Assembly: GCA_015066625.1 (NCBI GenBank) | Contig: SVOC01000011.1 | Location: forward strand, 1-64,000 | Direction of reading: 5' to 3' | DNA from: Oscillospiraceae bacterium | Lineage (GTDB): Bacteria > Bacillota > Clostridia > Oscillospirales > Acutalibacteraceae | Length of the DNA stretch: 64,000 nt | In this document: positions 53,390-61,609 of the stretch, one piece after another | How the letters are laid out: the number at the start of each line of letters is the position of its first letter | Position numbering within the stretch: the stretch's first letter is position 1 | Notes under the pieces: generated by a model | The model's database searches: none | What the model saw: only the letters and a program-made list of their open reading frames with translations | What the model was told of the DNA's origin: nothing | Made by a program: the position numbers and the translations under genes

Positions 53390-54427
53390 ATGGCAAAGAA
53401 AATAATTGCGTTTTTACTTGCGGCATCCTTCATTTTCAGCGGATTTTCGCTGACAGGTGAGGTTAGTGATGTCAGAAGAAATATAGAGGGTTATATTGAA
53501 ACGGCAGTAAGAGCATTAAAGAGTGTATTTGATATCAGAAACTATTCGGATTATACGGAGCTTTGCGAAATTCCGGAAGTGGAAAACGGCTATGTGCCTC
53601 AGGGTTACTGTTTCAGCGAAGCATACAATATTCACTTCATTTCTTATTATCACGACGATGCGGCAACGGTAATTTCACTTATTGACGGTGAAAACGGCGA
53701 AAAAATCAAAACCCTTCCTCTCAGAAAAACAAACGGCAAGGATTTTACGGGTCACGCAGGCGGCATTGCCGAAGACGGTCAGTATCTTTACATAGTTGAC
53801 GGCAAAAAGATATACCGCATATCATTGGCTTTGGTGTTTATGACTCCCGACGGCGGTCCGCTTTTCCTTCTTGATAAAGTGAATACGGATGTAAAATGTT
53901 CATATCTCAACAGTGACGGAACATATATTTATGCAGGTGAGTTTTATACATTCACATCGGACGGAAGCTATGATACCGATAAATCTCACCATATGGCAAT
54001 ATCTTTATTTGAAACATCATATGCACGGTGCAATGCATATAAAATTTCAGAGTTTGACTTTACTCCCGACAGTGAAATAATCCCGGTTCCTTCAATGATT
54101 TTCACTACTCCCAACTGCGTTCAGGGCTTTGCAAGGCTGCCTGACGGCACCTTTGCACTCAGCATCTCCTACGGCAGAAACAATAATTCATCCCTTGCAT
54201 ATTACGAAGACGTGACTTTGGATGAATGTGATTTTACCGTTGATTACAGCGGAGTTGCCGTGCCTGCTTATCATTTGAAAAACAGTACAAAAATCAAATC
54301 ATTTCGCCAGCCTCCTTTGCTTGAAGGCATTGACGATATGAATGGCAAGGTTTCGGGAATATTTGAATCCTGTGCTCAGAAATACAGTGATGCGGCATTT
54401 ATTGTTGAAAAAATCTGTGTTTTTTAA
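53390..54427 (+). CDS. Secreted beta-propeller-like protein of unknown function
   Basis: 345 residues from the ATG at 53390 (TAAGGAGAAAAAT upstream); the open frame further up overlaps the lipase end and is not used. Signal peptide MAKKIIAFLLAASFIFSGFS. The mature part has repeated beta-strand units (FISYYHDDAATVISLID, EDGQYLYIVDGKKIYRI, SYLNSDGTYIYAGEFY, QGFARLPDGTFALSISYG), suggesting a five- to seven-bladed propeller. No catalytic motif is recognised. It follows the lipase by 46 bases. Confidence 0.7.
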   Translation: MAKKIIAFLLAASFIFSGFSLTGEVSDVRRNIEGYIETAVRALKSVFDIRNYSDYTELCEIPEVENGYVPQGYCFSEAYNIHFISYYHDDAATVISLIDGENGEKIKTLPLRKTNGKDFTGHAGGIAEDGQYLYIVDGKKIYRISLALVFMTPDGGPLFLLDKVNTDVKCSYLNSDGTYIYAGEFYTFTSDGSYDTDKSHHMAISLFETSYARCNAYKISEFDFTPDSEIIPVPSMIFTTPNCVQGFARLPDGTFALSISYGRNNNSSLAYYEDVTLDECDFTVDYSGVAVPAYHLKNSTKIKSFRQPPLLEGIDDMNGKVSGIFESCAQKYSDAAFIVEKICVF

Positions 54428-54596
54428 TAAAAAGTTTACCAAACTTTTTTATGCATTAAATGTGATAATCGACATTGTTTGTCTGTTTTGAACAAATCAT
54501 GCACGGCTTAATTGTGCAAAACAAACAAAATAAATTTTGTCACTTTCTTTAATCTGTTAAGGCTGAATAATTTTGAAAACCTCATTATTTGTTCAC

Positions 54597-54630
54597 TTTG
54601 CACAAATATATGTGTTTGAATTTGTGCAAA
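54597..54630. promoter_or_regulatory. Inverted repeat TTTGCACAAAT/ATTTGTGCAAA upstream of a strong promoter
   Basis: Perfect 11-base arms at 54597-54607 and 54620-54630, ending six bases before the -35 box at 54636. A further half-site TTGTGCAAA lies at 54512-54520. The layout is that of an activator or repressor binding site. Confidence 0.6.
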
Positions 54631-54635
54631 ATCAC

Positions 54636-54663
54636 TTGACTTTTTCGGGGGATAGTGTATAAT
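54636..54663 (+). promoter_or_regulatory. Strong promoter of the small-protein unit
   Basis: TTGACT and TATAAT with a 16-base spacer. It is followed about 33 bases later by the ATG of the 44-residue ORF. Confidence 0.75.
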
Positions 54664-54695
54664 GAAGCCACAACGAAAAGAAAGGATGAATGTAA

Positions 54696-54830
54696 ATGAA
54701 TTTCGAAAAAGTAACATTTGAAGCAGAAAAAAGACTCCTTGATGAAATCAGCAGTGAGAAGAAGTTTCTTACATTCAAGAAGCTTTGCAAAATCTTTGAG
54801 TTGAATGCTCTTCTCAGCGGCCGCAACTAA
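54696..54830 (+). CDS. Small protein of 44 residues
   Basis: ATG at 54696 with AAAGGATG 8 bases upstream, in a unit with a near-consensus promoter (54636) and its own terminator (54937). The product starts MNFEKVTFEAEKRLLDEI, is rich in Lys and Glu, and would be mostly helical with the middle motif KKFLTFKKLCKIFELN. No family is recognised. The short length means it could be a leader peptide; the strong promoter and terminator argue for a real transcript. Confidence 0.5.
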   Translation: MNFEKVTFEAEKRLLDEISSEKKFLTFKKLCKIFELNALLSGRN

Positions 54831-54834
54831 TCGG

Positions 54835-54936
54835 CAGCAAAGGGCTGATTCTCATCACCCCGCACAAACATCACCTTTGCGGTGATTTCATATAATCTGA
54901 GGAGGCTTGCCTGCTCAGAGCAACAGAAAAATTACA
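54835..54936 (+). ncRNA. Structured 3' region of the small transcript (candidate RNA element)
   Basis: After the small ORF, ATCACC/GGTGAT (54870-54886) and CTGAG-G-AGGC/GCCT-G-CTCAG (54897-54918) form two hairpins in series before the terminator. No known riboswitch or 6S pattern is seen. It could be a 3' UTR or an independent small RNA. Confidence 0.35.
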
Positions 54937-54970
54937 GACCGAAAAGCTATGACTTTTCGGTCTTTTTTTA
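54937..54970 (+). terminator. Terminator of the small-protein unit
   Basis: GACCGAAAAG (54937-54946) and CTTTTCGGTC (54953-54962) followed by seven T residues: a strong intrinsic terminator 38 bases before the ylmC-like gene. Confidence 0.85.
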
Positions 54971-55007
54971 TCTTTTTTTAATATGATTTTATGGAGGAGA
55001 TGTTTAT

Positions 55008-55271
55008 ATGAATTGCTGTATTACGGAATTACGCTGCAAAGAAGTCATCAATAAGTCCGACGGATGCCGTCTGGGTCTTGTGAGTGATGTTGAAGTTGAT
55101 ACCTGTTGCGGCAGGGTAGTGGCACTTGTTATTTACGGCAGACCTAAGTATTGGGGTATCTGCGGTAAAAGGGAAAGAATAAGAGTTTGTTGGGAAGATA
55201 TTGAAGTTATCGGTGCAGATACAATCCTTGTCTGTAAATGTAATAATGATGATTCAAGACGACGCCGATAA
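55008..55271 (+). CDS. YlmC/YmxH-family sporulation protein (PRC-barrel)
   Basis: 87 residues, ATGGAGGAGATGTTTAT upstream. A small PRC-barrel: CCITELRCKEVINKSDGCRLGLVSDVEVD, VALVIYGRP and ERIRVCWEDIEVIGADTILV match the YlmC/YmxH pattern found in spore formers. The exact function is not known. The C-terminus is Asp/Arg rich. It is preceded by a separate small transcription unit. Confidence 0.85.
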   Translation: MNCCITELRCKEVINKSDGCRLGLVSDVEVDTCCGRVVALVIYGRPKYWGICGKRERIRVCWEDIEVIGADTILVCKCNNDDSRRRR

Positions 55272-55278
55272 AAGAAAA

Positions 55279-55310
55279 ACCGACACCGATTATCACGGTG
55301 TCGGTAATTT
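55279..55310 (+). terminator. Terminator after the YlmC-like gene
   Basis: ACCGACACCG and CGGTGTCGGT are perfect arms, with AATTTTG after. Confidence 0.75.
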
Positions 55311-55411
55311 TGTTAAAGCGTTGAACCGAAATCGGTAACAATAGTCTGTCCTGTTTACAAAAGAAGCAGAAGTGTCAAGCGAATAAGCAAAACCGGATTA
55401 ACAAGAATAAT

Positions 55412-56227
55412 TCATTTAAGCACATAAGAAGCAATATACTCGAATTCGGGGGTTGCTGCAAGTTTTGGATCTTTTTGCGCAAACTCTATGCTTAAATTAT
55501 TTTCCTTTGCGGCAAGAGCAAAATGACAGAGTGCTATGCCGAGGTCGACCTTCTGCATATCCGGTTTTTCTTCGTGGCTGCTGCCCAAACTGCGTTTGAG
55601 ATAAAAGTGAACGGAATTATCTGCTGCAACAACACGCCACGGCTGCTTGTTTACAGCAGAGGGAGCAAGACGAACCATTTCCAAAGGCTCGGCAAATTTG
55701 CCGGCTTTTTCTTTTGTCAGAGGAGTGTCAAATGAACCGTCGAAAAACAAATCCTCAAAGGGCAGGCGTTCGTCGGCTTTAATTGCCTTTCTCATCATAA
55801 TCTCACGCAATGACATTTTTTTTGCAGTATAGCCAACAGGAGTGGCGCAAGGCATCATCTCGTCTTCTTCAAGCTCCATTGCCTGCTCATAGGCTGCACG
55901 ATTCATTGTGCCGCCAAGCCAGACTGTGCCGATTCCGAGCGCCTGTGCATACAGTACCAGCATTTCAAAGGAATATCCGAAGGCAACATTGGCATTCGGC
56001 ATACATTTGATTTTTCCGCCTATATACAAATCTGTGCCGTTTACAACGGGGCAGTTGAGCCCGTGCTCCTTTGCTTCCATCAATTTGAATGTTACAGGAA
56101 TATCAAAGGGGTTTTCAATTTTCTCCGTAAATTTCAAAAGTTTTTCTTTTGTGATTTCATCAAGAGTTCTGCCGTCAAAGTTGCGTACGCTTCTTCTCTG
56201 ACGGATGTGTTCTGTAATATTTTTCAT
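55412..56227 (-). CDS. Nitroreductase-family protein (TM1586-like)
   Basis: 271 residues, AAGGAGAATAAACAAT upstream. The N-terminal IRQRRSVRNFDGR is the FMN-phosphate binding segment. The protein is longer than simple nitroreductases and carries two halves of the fold in one chain: VLYAQALGIGTVWLGG (about 92-107) and APSAVNKQPWRVV (about 192-204), as in the TM1586-type putative nitroreductases. It should reduce a small electron-poor substrate with NAD(P)H. It is divergent from the marR gene. Confidence 0.85.
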   Translation of the reverse strand: MKNITEHIRQRRSVRNFDGRTLDEITKEKLLKFTEKIENPFDIPVTFKLMEAKEHGLNCPVVNGTDLYIGGKIKCMPNANVAFGYSFEMLVLYAQALGIGTVWLGGTMNRAAYEQAMELEEDEMMPCATPVGYTAKKMSLREIMMRKAIKADERLPFEDLFFDGSFDTPLTKEKAGKFAEPLEMVRLAPSAVNKQPWRVVAADNSVHFYLKRSLGSSHEEKPDMQKVDLGIALCHFALAAKENNLSIEFAQKDPKLAATPEFEYIASYVLK

Positions 56228-56256
56228 ATTGTTTATTCTCCTTGTTCGGTATTTTT

Positions 56257-56285
56257 ATTGTAAAGATTTTTCTGATTATTGTCAA
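56257..56285 (-). promoter_or_regulatory. Promoter of the nitroreductase gene
   Basis: TTGACA and TACAAT on the minus strand, 17 bases apart; the start codon lies about 25 bases downstream. Confidence 0.7.
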
Positions 56286-56312
56286 GATACGGTTGCAAAG
56301 CAGGGTTGATTA

Positions 56313-56341
56313 TTGACACGGAATAAAACAAGCAGTATAAT
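56313..56341 (+). promoter_or_regulatory. Promoter of the marR-ABC exporter operon
   Basis: Both boxes are exact consensus (TTGACA, TATAAT) with a 17-base spacer. Confidence 0.85.
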
Positions 56342-56356
56342 TGTTGCATTAACAAC

Positions 56357-56372
56357 TGTTGCGTACGCAACA
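56357..56372. promoter_or_regulatory. MarR-type operator palindrome
   Basis: TGTTGCGTACGCAACA is a perfect 16-base palindrome just downstream of the -10 box. A related half-site TTGTTGC lies at the transcript start (56341-56347). This is the expected position for autorepression by the MarR protein encoded next. Confidence 0.7.
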
Positions 56373-56387
56373 ATTGCGGAGGTTTTT

Positions 56388-56816
56388 ATGCGTGGAATAA
56401 TGAAAAGTTTAAACAGCATAAGCCGCTGTCAGGCTGCATACAGAAGCGAAAAACTGAAAGCAGACGGAATATGCGCTTGTCATCATGCTTTTATATTGAT
56501 TATTTCAAAGACCCCGGGTTGTTCGCAGGAAGAGTTGACCCGTGAAATGTGCCTTAATAAAAGCACCGTTGCGAGGACTCTCAGTCATCTTGAAAATTGC
56601 GGGTATATAACCAGAACACCAAATCCCGACGACAAACGTCAGGTCCTTGTTTATCCGACCGATAAACTGCTCGAAATTCTGCCGAAGGTCAGAATGATAG
56701 CCGGGGAGTGGAATGAGTGTATAGCTAAAGGAATATCCGAGGATGAACTTGAGATTTTTCACTCGGTTTTGAATCGAATGGAAGCCAAGGCAAAGAGTAT
56801 AGTTCGGGAGCTGTAA
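56388..56816 (+). CDS. MarR-family transcriptional regulator
   Basis: 142 residues from the ATG at 56388 (GCGGAGGTTTTT upstream). The winged helix reads CSQEELTREMCLNKSTVARTLSHLENCGYI, then the wing RTPNPDDKRQVLVYPT with the conserved DxR. It ends one base before the first exporter gene, and its operator-like palindrome lies in its own leader. It probably senses a toxic compound and releases the exporter operon. Confidence 0.9.
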   Translation: MRGIMKSLNSISRCQAAYRSEKLKADGICACHHAFILIISKTPGCSQEELTREMCLNKSTVARTLSHLENCGYITRTPNPDDKRQVLVYPTDKLLEILPKVRMIAGEWNECIAKGISEDELEIFHSVLNRMEAKAKSIVREL

Positions 56817-56817
56817 A

Positions 56818-58533
56818 ATGAAAAGGATTTTATCTTATCTTAAACCATTCAGGCTTAGGATGCTTGTCGGGTTTATCATTAAAGTGACGGGGACGATGGC
56901 AGAGCTTATCTTGCCGTATATTTTAACGCATATTCTGGAAAATGTGATAGTTGAACTGAATGTGAGTAAAATTGTGTTTTACGGTGCGGTTATGGTGTTC
57001 TTCAGCATTGTTGCTTGCCTTGGAAATATTATTGCTAACCGAATGGCAGCAAGAGTTACAACAAACTTTTCAAAAGCAATGCGACAAGATTTGTTTGAAA
57101 AAACGCTTTATCTCTCCTCGGCTGATACCGATAGCTTCACCATACCTTCACTTGAATCGCGCATAACAACCGATACATATAATGTTCATAATTTTATCGG
57201 TATGATGCAGAGGATGGGTGTCAGAGCTCCGATTCTGCTTATCGGAGGAATTTCCCTTACTCTTATCATGGACAGAGCGCTGGCTTTTGTTATGATTGCC
57301 ACTTTGCCTGTTGTTTTTATAACAGTTTACAGCATTTCACGCAAGGGTGTGCCTCTTTACACCAAAGTTCAGAAATCAGCTGATAATATGGTCAGAGTTG
57401 CAAGAGAGGATGTTCAGGGAATAAGGGTTATCAAGGCTCTGTCCAAAAATGAGCATGAAAACCGACGCTATGACAAGGTGAATTCCGATCTCTCAAAGCA
57501 GGAGAGGTGGGCAGGCACGGTTATGTCCGTAGTTAATCCCGTAATGACGCTGCTTATGAATTTGGGCATTGCTGCCGTTGTGGCAGTTGCGGCTTTCAGA
57601 GTTTCTAAGGGCTTATCATCGTCGGCAACCGTTATTGCATTTATGCAGTATTTTACGCTTATTTCAATGGCGATGATGTCTCTTTCGCGAATGTTTGTTA
57701 TGTACACAAAGTGTGCCGCCTCTGCAAAGCGAATAGCCGAAGTTCTTGATACTCCTGATAAATTTAAAATAACCGAAGATACAGAAAAATCCGAAGGAAC
57801 CCATATTTCTTTTGAAAATGTATCTTTTTCATATCTTGGCAAAAAGCACAATCTTCACGATATATCCCTTTCTCTCAAAAAAGGAGAAAGGCTTGGTATA
57901 ATAGGTGCTACAGGCAGCGGTAAATCAACCTTCATAAAGCTTTTGCTTCGTTTTTATGAGCCAGAATCAGGTAAAATCAAAATAAACGGCAGAAACATAA
58001 CCTCTTACAGCAGAGAACAGCTGACAGCCATGTTTGGCGTTGCATTACAGAATGATTTCATTTATGCCGAAACTGTTGAGGAAAATATTCGTTTCGGCAG
58101 GAATATTCCAAAAGAGGATATAATCCGTGCCGCAAAAATCGCACAGGCACACGATTTTATAACCGCTGCTCCGGATGGTTATGCTCATATGCTTTCTTCA
58201 AAGGGAACAAATCTTTCGGGCGGTCAAAGACAAAGAATATTGATTTCCCGAGCAATTGCATCAAATCCGGAAATACTGATTCTTGACGATTCGTCTTCTG
58301 CGCTTGACTACAAAACAGATGCAAACCTGCGCCGTGCTCTTGATGAAAATATGGCAGGTTCAACTGTAATCACCGTTGCACAAAGAGTAAGCTCGGTCAA
58401 AAACTGCGACCTTATTCTTGTTATAGATGACGGTAAAATTATCGGTCAGGGCAAGCATGAGCAGTTGCTTGAAAGCTGTGCCGAATACCGTGAAATAAGC
58501 GAATCCCAGATGGGGGGTGCCTTTGTTGAATAA
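56818..58533 (+). CDS. ABC exporter half-transporter A (multidrug type)
   Basis: 571 residues. Six membrane helices (about 15-300) and a nucleotide-binding domain with Walker A IGATGSGKST, signature NLSGGQRQRILISRAIA and Walker B EILILDDSSSALD. The Walker B catalytic Glu is replaced by Asp (LDDSSS), the degenerate site of heterodimeric exporters such as BmrCD or TM287/288. The partner follows with overlapping coding ends. Confidence 0.92.
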   Translation: MKRILSYLKPFRLRMLVGFIIKVTGTMAELILPYILTHILENVIVELNVSKIVFYGAVMVFFSIVACLGNIIANRMAARVTTNFSKAMRQDLFEKTLYLSSADTDSFTIPSLESRITTDTYNVHNFIGMMQRMGVRAPILLIGGISLTLIMDRALAFVMIATLPVVFITVYSISRKGVPLYTKVQKSADNMVRVAREDVQGIRVIKALSKNEHENRRYDKVNSDLSKQERWAGTVMSVVNPVMTLLMNLGIAAVVAVAAFRVSKGLSSSATVIAFMQYFTLISMAMMSLSRMFVMYTKCAASAKRIAEVLDTPDKFKITEDTEKSEGTHISFENVSFSYLGKKHNLHDISLSLKKGERLGIIGATGSGKSTFIKLLLRFYEPESGKIKINGRNITSYSREQLTAMFGVALQNDFIYAETVEENIRFGRNIPKEDIIRAAKIAQAHDFITAAPDGYAHMLSSKGTNLSGGQRQRILISRAIASNPEILILDDSSSALDYKTDANLRRALDENMAGSTVITVAQRVSSVKNCDLILVIDDGKIIGQGKHEQLLESCAEYREISESQMGGAFVE

Positions 58534-60331
58534 TAAATCAACAGAAAATAATATTCCGCATAAAAGAGATAACAAGGGCATTATGCTGAGACTGGGCAGG
58601 TATGTAATCAACCAATGGCATTTATTTATTCCCGCGGTTGTTTTTACTTTGCTGTCAAATCAGCTCTCTCTGCTCGGCCCGCGTTATTCGGGTGCAGCCA
58701 TTGATGCAATCGAATCGGCGCAGGGCGTTGATTTTTCCGTTGTTTGGGAAAATGTTATCAAAATGATTGTTTGCTACGCGCTTTCGGCAATACTTTCTTA
58801 TGTTCTTGCGGTGATTATGATTCACCTGAGTCAGAAAATAACCTATAAAATGCGAAAAGAGCTTTTTGAAAAGCTCAATACTTTGCCTGTGGGATATTTT
58901 GATACACACACCACGGGTGATATCATCAGCCATCTGTCATATGATATTGACACGATAAACGGCACACTTTCACATGATTTGGTTCAGGTTATGACAAGTG
59001 TTTATACCGTTGTGGGCTCTTTGATTTTTATGTGGCAGATTTCAAAGCCCATGATTCTGATTTTTGTTTTTACCGTTCCTGTTTCGGTGTTGTTTACCCG
59101 TTACCGTTCAAAGAAAGTTCGCCCTTTGTTCCGTGCAAGATCAAAAAAATACGGCGAGCTTAACGGTTATGCAGAGGAAATGCTTTCGGGTGCAAGAACG
59201 ATTGAAGCATACGGAAGGCAGAATGTTATTTCCGAGCGCTTCAATGACCGCAATGAGGATGCCATGAATGCCTACTACAATGCTGAATACAATGCTGCAA
59301 TGCTTTTCCCGACGATTAACCTTATTAATAATGTTTCAATTGCACTTGTGGCAATCTTTGGCGGAGTTTTGTATATGTATTCCCAAAGCGGAGCGGTTCT
59401 GGCGGGATCAGTGTTATTTATCACTCTCGGCGGTGTTGCTCAGTTTGTTCAGTATTCCCGCAAATTTGCAGGTCCTATAAATGAGTTTTCAAATATTCTG
59501 CACGAGTTTCAGTCGGCGTTTTCCGCAGCGGAGCGTGTTTTTCGCATATTGGACGAAGAACCCGAACCGCTTGATTTGCCCGATGCAAAGGAATTGAAGG
59601 AAGTTAAAGGGAATGCAGAACTTGATAATATCACATTCGGATATACTCCCGAAAAAACAATTCTTAAAAATGTTTCGGTAACTGTACCAAAAGGAAAAAC
59701 TGTAGCAATCGTAGGACCTACGGGTGCGGGAAAAACCACAATTATCAACCTTCTTATGAGATTCTATGATCCGCAATCCGGTGAAATCCGTATTGACTCA
59801 ATACCTGCGCTTAAAATTAAACGCTCGGATTTAAGGCTTGCATTCACCATGGTGTTGCAGGATACCTGGCTATTCCACGGTACGGTATACGATAATATTG
59901 TTTACGGAAGAGAAAAAGCAACGATGCAGGAGGTTAAGGCGGCAGCGAAGGCTGCAAGGATAGACACCTATATAGAAAGTCTTCCCGACGGCTATAACAC
60001 GGTTCTGTCGGATGACGGTGTTAACATCTCCAAGGGGCAGCGCCAGCTGATAACTATAGCAAGAGCTTTTCTTTCTGATGCCCCGATGCTGATTCTTGAT
60101 GAGGCAACCTCAAATGTAGACTCCAGAACAGAGATTCAGATTCAGGGTGCCATGAATGACCTGATGAAAGGCAGAACCAGTTTTGTAATTGCTCACCGTC
60201 TTTCCACAATACAGAATGCAGATACCATTCTTGTTATCAGGGACGGCGAAATAACCGAACAGGGTAATCATGATGAGCTGATAAAGCTCGGAGGCTTCTA
60301 CAGCACGCTCTATAACTCACAGTTTTCATAA
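58517..60331 (+). CDS. ABC exporter half-transporter B (multidrug type)
   Basis: 604 residues from a GTG at 58517; TTG at 58523 or 58526 are close alternatives behind the G-run that serves as ribosome site. Membrane domain (about 25-320) and nucleotide-binding domain with GPTGAGKTT, NISKGQRQLITIARA (signature Gly replaced by Lys: SKGQ) and LILDEATSNVD with a true catalytic Glu. This complements the degenerate partner, so the pair should form a heterodimer with one active ATP site. It overlaps the upstream gene by 17 bases. Confidence 0.92.
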   Translation: MPLLNNKSTENNIPHKRDNKGIMLRLGRYVINQWHLFIPAVVFTLLSNQLSLLGPRYSGAAIDAIESAQGVDFSVVWENVIKMIVCYALSAILSYVLAVIMIHLSQKITYKMRKELFEKLNTLPVGYFDTHTTGDIISHLSYDIDTINGTLSHDLVQVMTSVYTVVGSLIFMWQISKPMILIFVFTVPVSVLFTRYRSKKVRPLFRARSKKYGELNGYAEEMLSGARTIEAYGRQNVISERFNDRNEDAMNAYYNAEYNAAMLFPTINLINNVSIALVAIFGGVLYMYSQSGAVLAGSVLFITLGGVAQFVQYSRKFAGPINEFSNILHEFQSAFSAAERVFRILDEEPEPLDLPDAKELKEVKGNAELDNITFGYTPEKTILKNVSVTVPKGKTVAIVGPTGAGKTTIINLLMRFYDPQSGEIRIDSIPALKIKRSDLRLAFTMVLQDTWLFHGTVYDNIVYGREKATMQEVKAAAKAARIDTYIESLPDGYNTVLSDDGVNISKGQRQLITIARAFLSDAPMLILDEATSNVDSRTEIQIQGAMNDLMKGRTSFVIAHRLSTIQNADTILVIRDGEITEQGNHDELIKLGGFYSTLYNSQFS

Positions 60332-60332
60332 A

Positions 60333-60371
60333 AATCATAACCACTCGGTTGACGGGTGGTTATGATTTTTT
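60333..60371 (+). terminator. Terminator of the exporter operon
   Basis: AATCATAACCAC (60333-60344) and GTGGTTATGATT (60356-60367) followed by TTTT. Confidence 0.8.
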
Positions 60372-60462
60372 ACAGCTCTTGAAAAAGTTTAAAAATTATG
60401 TAACCTTTATCTGTTCTAAATTGTTATAATAGTGAAAGGACCTTTCAAGCGGTGGTGATTTA

Positions 60463-60945
60463 ATGGATGGTAACGATTTTGAGCGAGTGTTCAAAAGAAA
60501 CAACAAACGGTTGTTTCTGATTGCACTTTCGTTCACGGCAAATCAATATGATGCAGAAGATATTCTTCAAAACTCTTTTATGAAGCTGTTGAAAACAAAG
60601 ACAGAGTTTGAAAACGACGAACATATTGATAAATGGCTGACTTCGGTTACGGTGAATGAATGCAAAAATCTTCTCAAAAGTGCGTTCAGAAAAAAGAGTG
60701 CAGATTTTGAGGATTACGTTGCAACATGTTCTTTTGAAAGTGAAAAAAGCGAGGATTTGTTCAATGCCGTTATGTCACTGCCTAAAAAACTGCGGACGGT
60801 AATCCATCTGTTTTATTATGAGGATATGCCAATCAAAGAGATTGCCGATATGCTCAATATCAAACAATCTGCGGTTAAAACAAGACTGTGCCGGGCAAGG
60901 GAACAGTTGAAAATTCAGCTTGGAGATGATTGGAATGACGAATAA
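60463..60945 (+). CDS. ECF-type RNA polymerase sigma factor
   Basis: 160 residues, start at 60463 with AGCGGTGGTG upstream. Region 2 includes YDAEDILQNSFMKLLK, and region 4 has LPKKLRTVIHLFYYEDMPIKEIADMLNIKQSAVKTRLCRAREQLK. Length and order match extracytoplasmic-function sigma factors. It overlaps the next gene by 11 bases. TGTAACC at 60399 may be part of an autoregulated ECF promoter, with TATAAT at 60425 as a housekeeping alternative. Confidence 0.9.
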   Translation: MDGNDFERVFKRNNKRLFLIALSFTANQYDAEDILQNSFMKLLKTKTEFENDEHIDKWLTSVTVNECKNLLKSAFRKKSADFEDYVATCSFESEKSEDLFNAVMSLPKKLRTVIHLFYYEDMPIKEIADMLNIKQSAVKTRLCRAREQLKIQLGDDWNDE

Positions 60946-61456
60946 AGAAAAATATATCAGTTCTTTTTCAGGTGTTGAGCCGTCTGACGAAATCAAAGAA
61001 AGGATTTTGAATATGGCATCAACAAAGAAAAGATACTCTTTCAAAGCTCTCGCCGTAGTGTTTGCCGTTCTCATAATGGTTGCAGCAGCTATGCTTACCG
61101 CAAATGCCGCAACGGACGGAGCGATAGGCGAAAAAGTCATTGAACTCAGCAAAGAGATATCCGAAAAAATCAGTGTTGTAGTTAACGGCAAAGAAATAGA
61201 AGCAACGTTTAATTATAAGCCGATAACAGACGAGAATGGAAAAACAAGTATTGTTGAAATTGTTATTCCTGAAAACCTTCCTGAAAATCTTCCCGAAAAC
61301 GAACAGGGCGTAGACGAGATTGTTTTTGCACTGGATGAAGAAATGAAATATGTTGGTAAAATAGTTATTCAAAAATCGGATGACAGCAGCACAGGATTTG
61401 AGATTGATTTGAAAAATGAATCAGAAAATTATAAGGTAGTTGCAGAAAGTGATTAA
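60935..61456 (+). CDS. Membrane-anchored anti-sigma-like protein
   Basis: 173 residues from the ATG at 60935, inside the end of the sigma gene (GGAGATGATTGG upstream). A short cytoplasmic N-terminus (about 1-32), one membrane helix (about 33-53) and an extracytoplasmic part with the tandem repeat PENLPENLPENE (about 111-122). No zinc-binding HxxxCxxC motif is seen, so it is not a ZAS-type anti-sigma factor; the role is inferred from the overlap and topology. Confidence 0.65.
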   Translation: MTNKEKYISSFSGVEPSDEIKERILNMASTKKRYSFKALAVVFAVLIMVAAAMLTANAATDGAIGEKVIELSKEISEKISVVVNGKEIEATFNYKPITDENGKTSIVEIVIPENLPENLPENEQGVDEIVFALDEEMKYVGKIVIQKSDDSSTGFEIDLKNESENYKVVAESD

Positions 61457-61462
61457 GTGTTT

Positions 61463-61507
61463 AAGCCGAACAGCAAACTTTAAAAGAGCTTGCTGTTCGG
61501 CTTTTTG
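61463..61507 (+). terminator. Terminator of the ECF sigma operon
   Basis: AAGCCGAACAGCAA (61463-61476) and TTGCTGTTCGGCTT (61490-61503) with TTTG after. Confidence 0.8.
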
Positions 61508-61550
61508 TAGTTCTATATTGAACTTAATTGTATATAAAGCACTGAAAATA

Positions 61551-61579
61551 TTGATTAAAACAAGAATTGTTGTTATACT
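61551..61579 (+). promoter_or_regulatory. Promoter of the HAD hydrolase gene
   Basis: TTGATT and TATACT with a 17-base spacer, about 31 bases before the ATG at 61610. Confidence 0.6.
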
Positions 61580-61609
61580 TAAATTACATTTTCATTAGGA
61601 GTTGTTTCA

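Noticed and set aside
54508-54826. Minus-strand ORFs opposite the small-protein unit
   Set aside because: No ribosome site; the plus strand has promoter, ribosome site and terminator in order.
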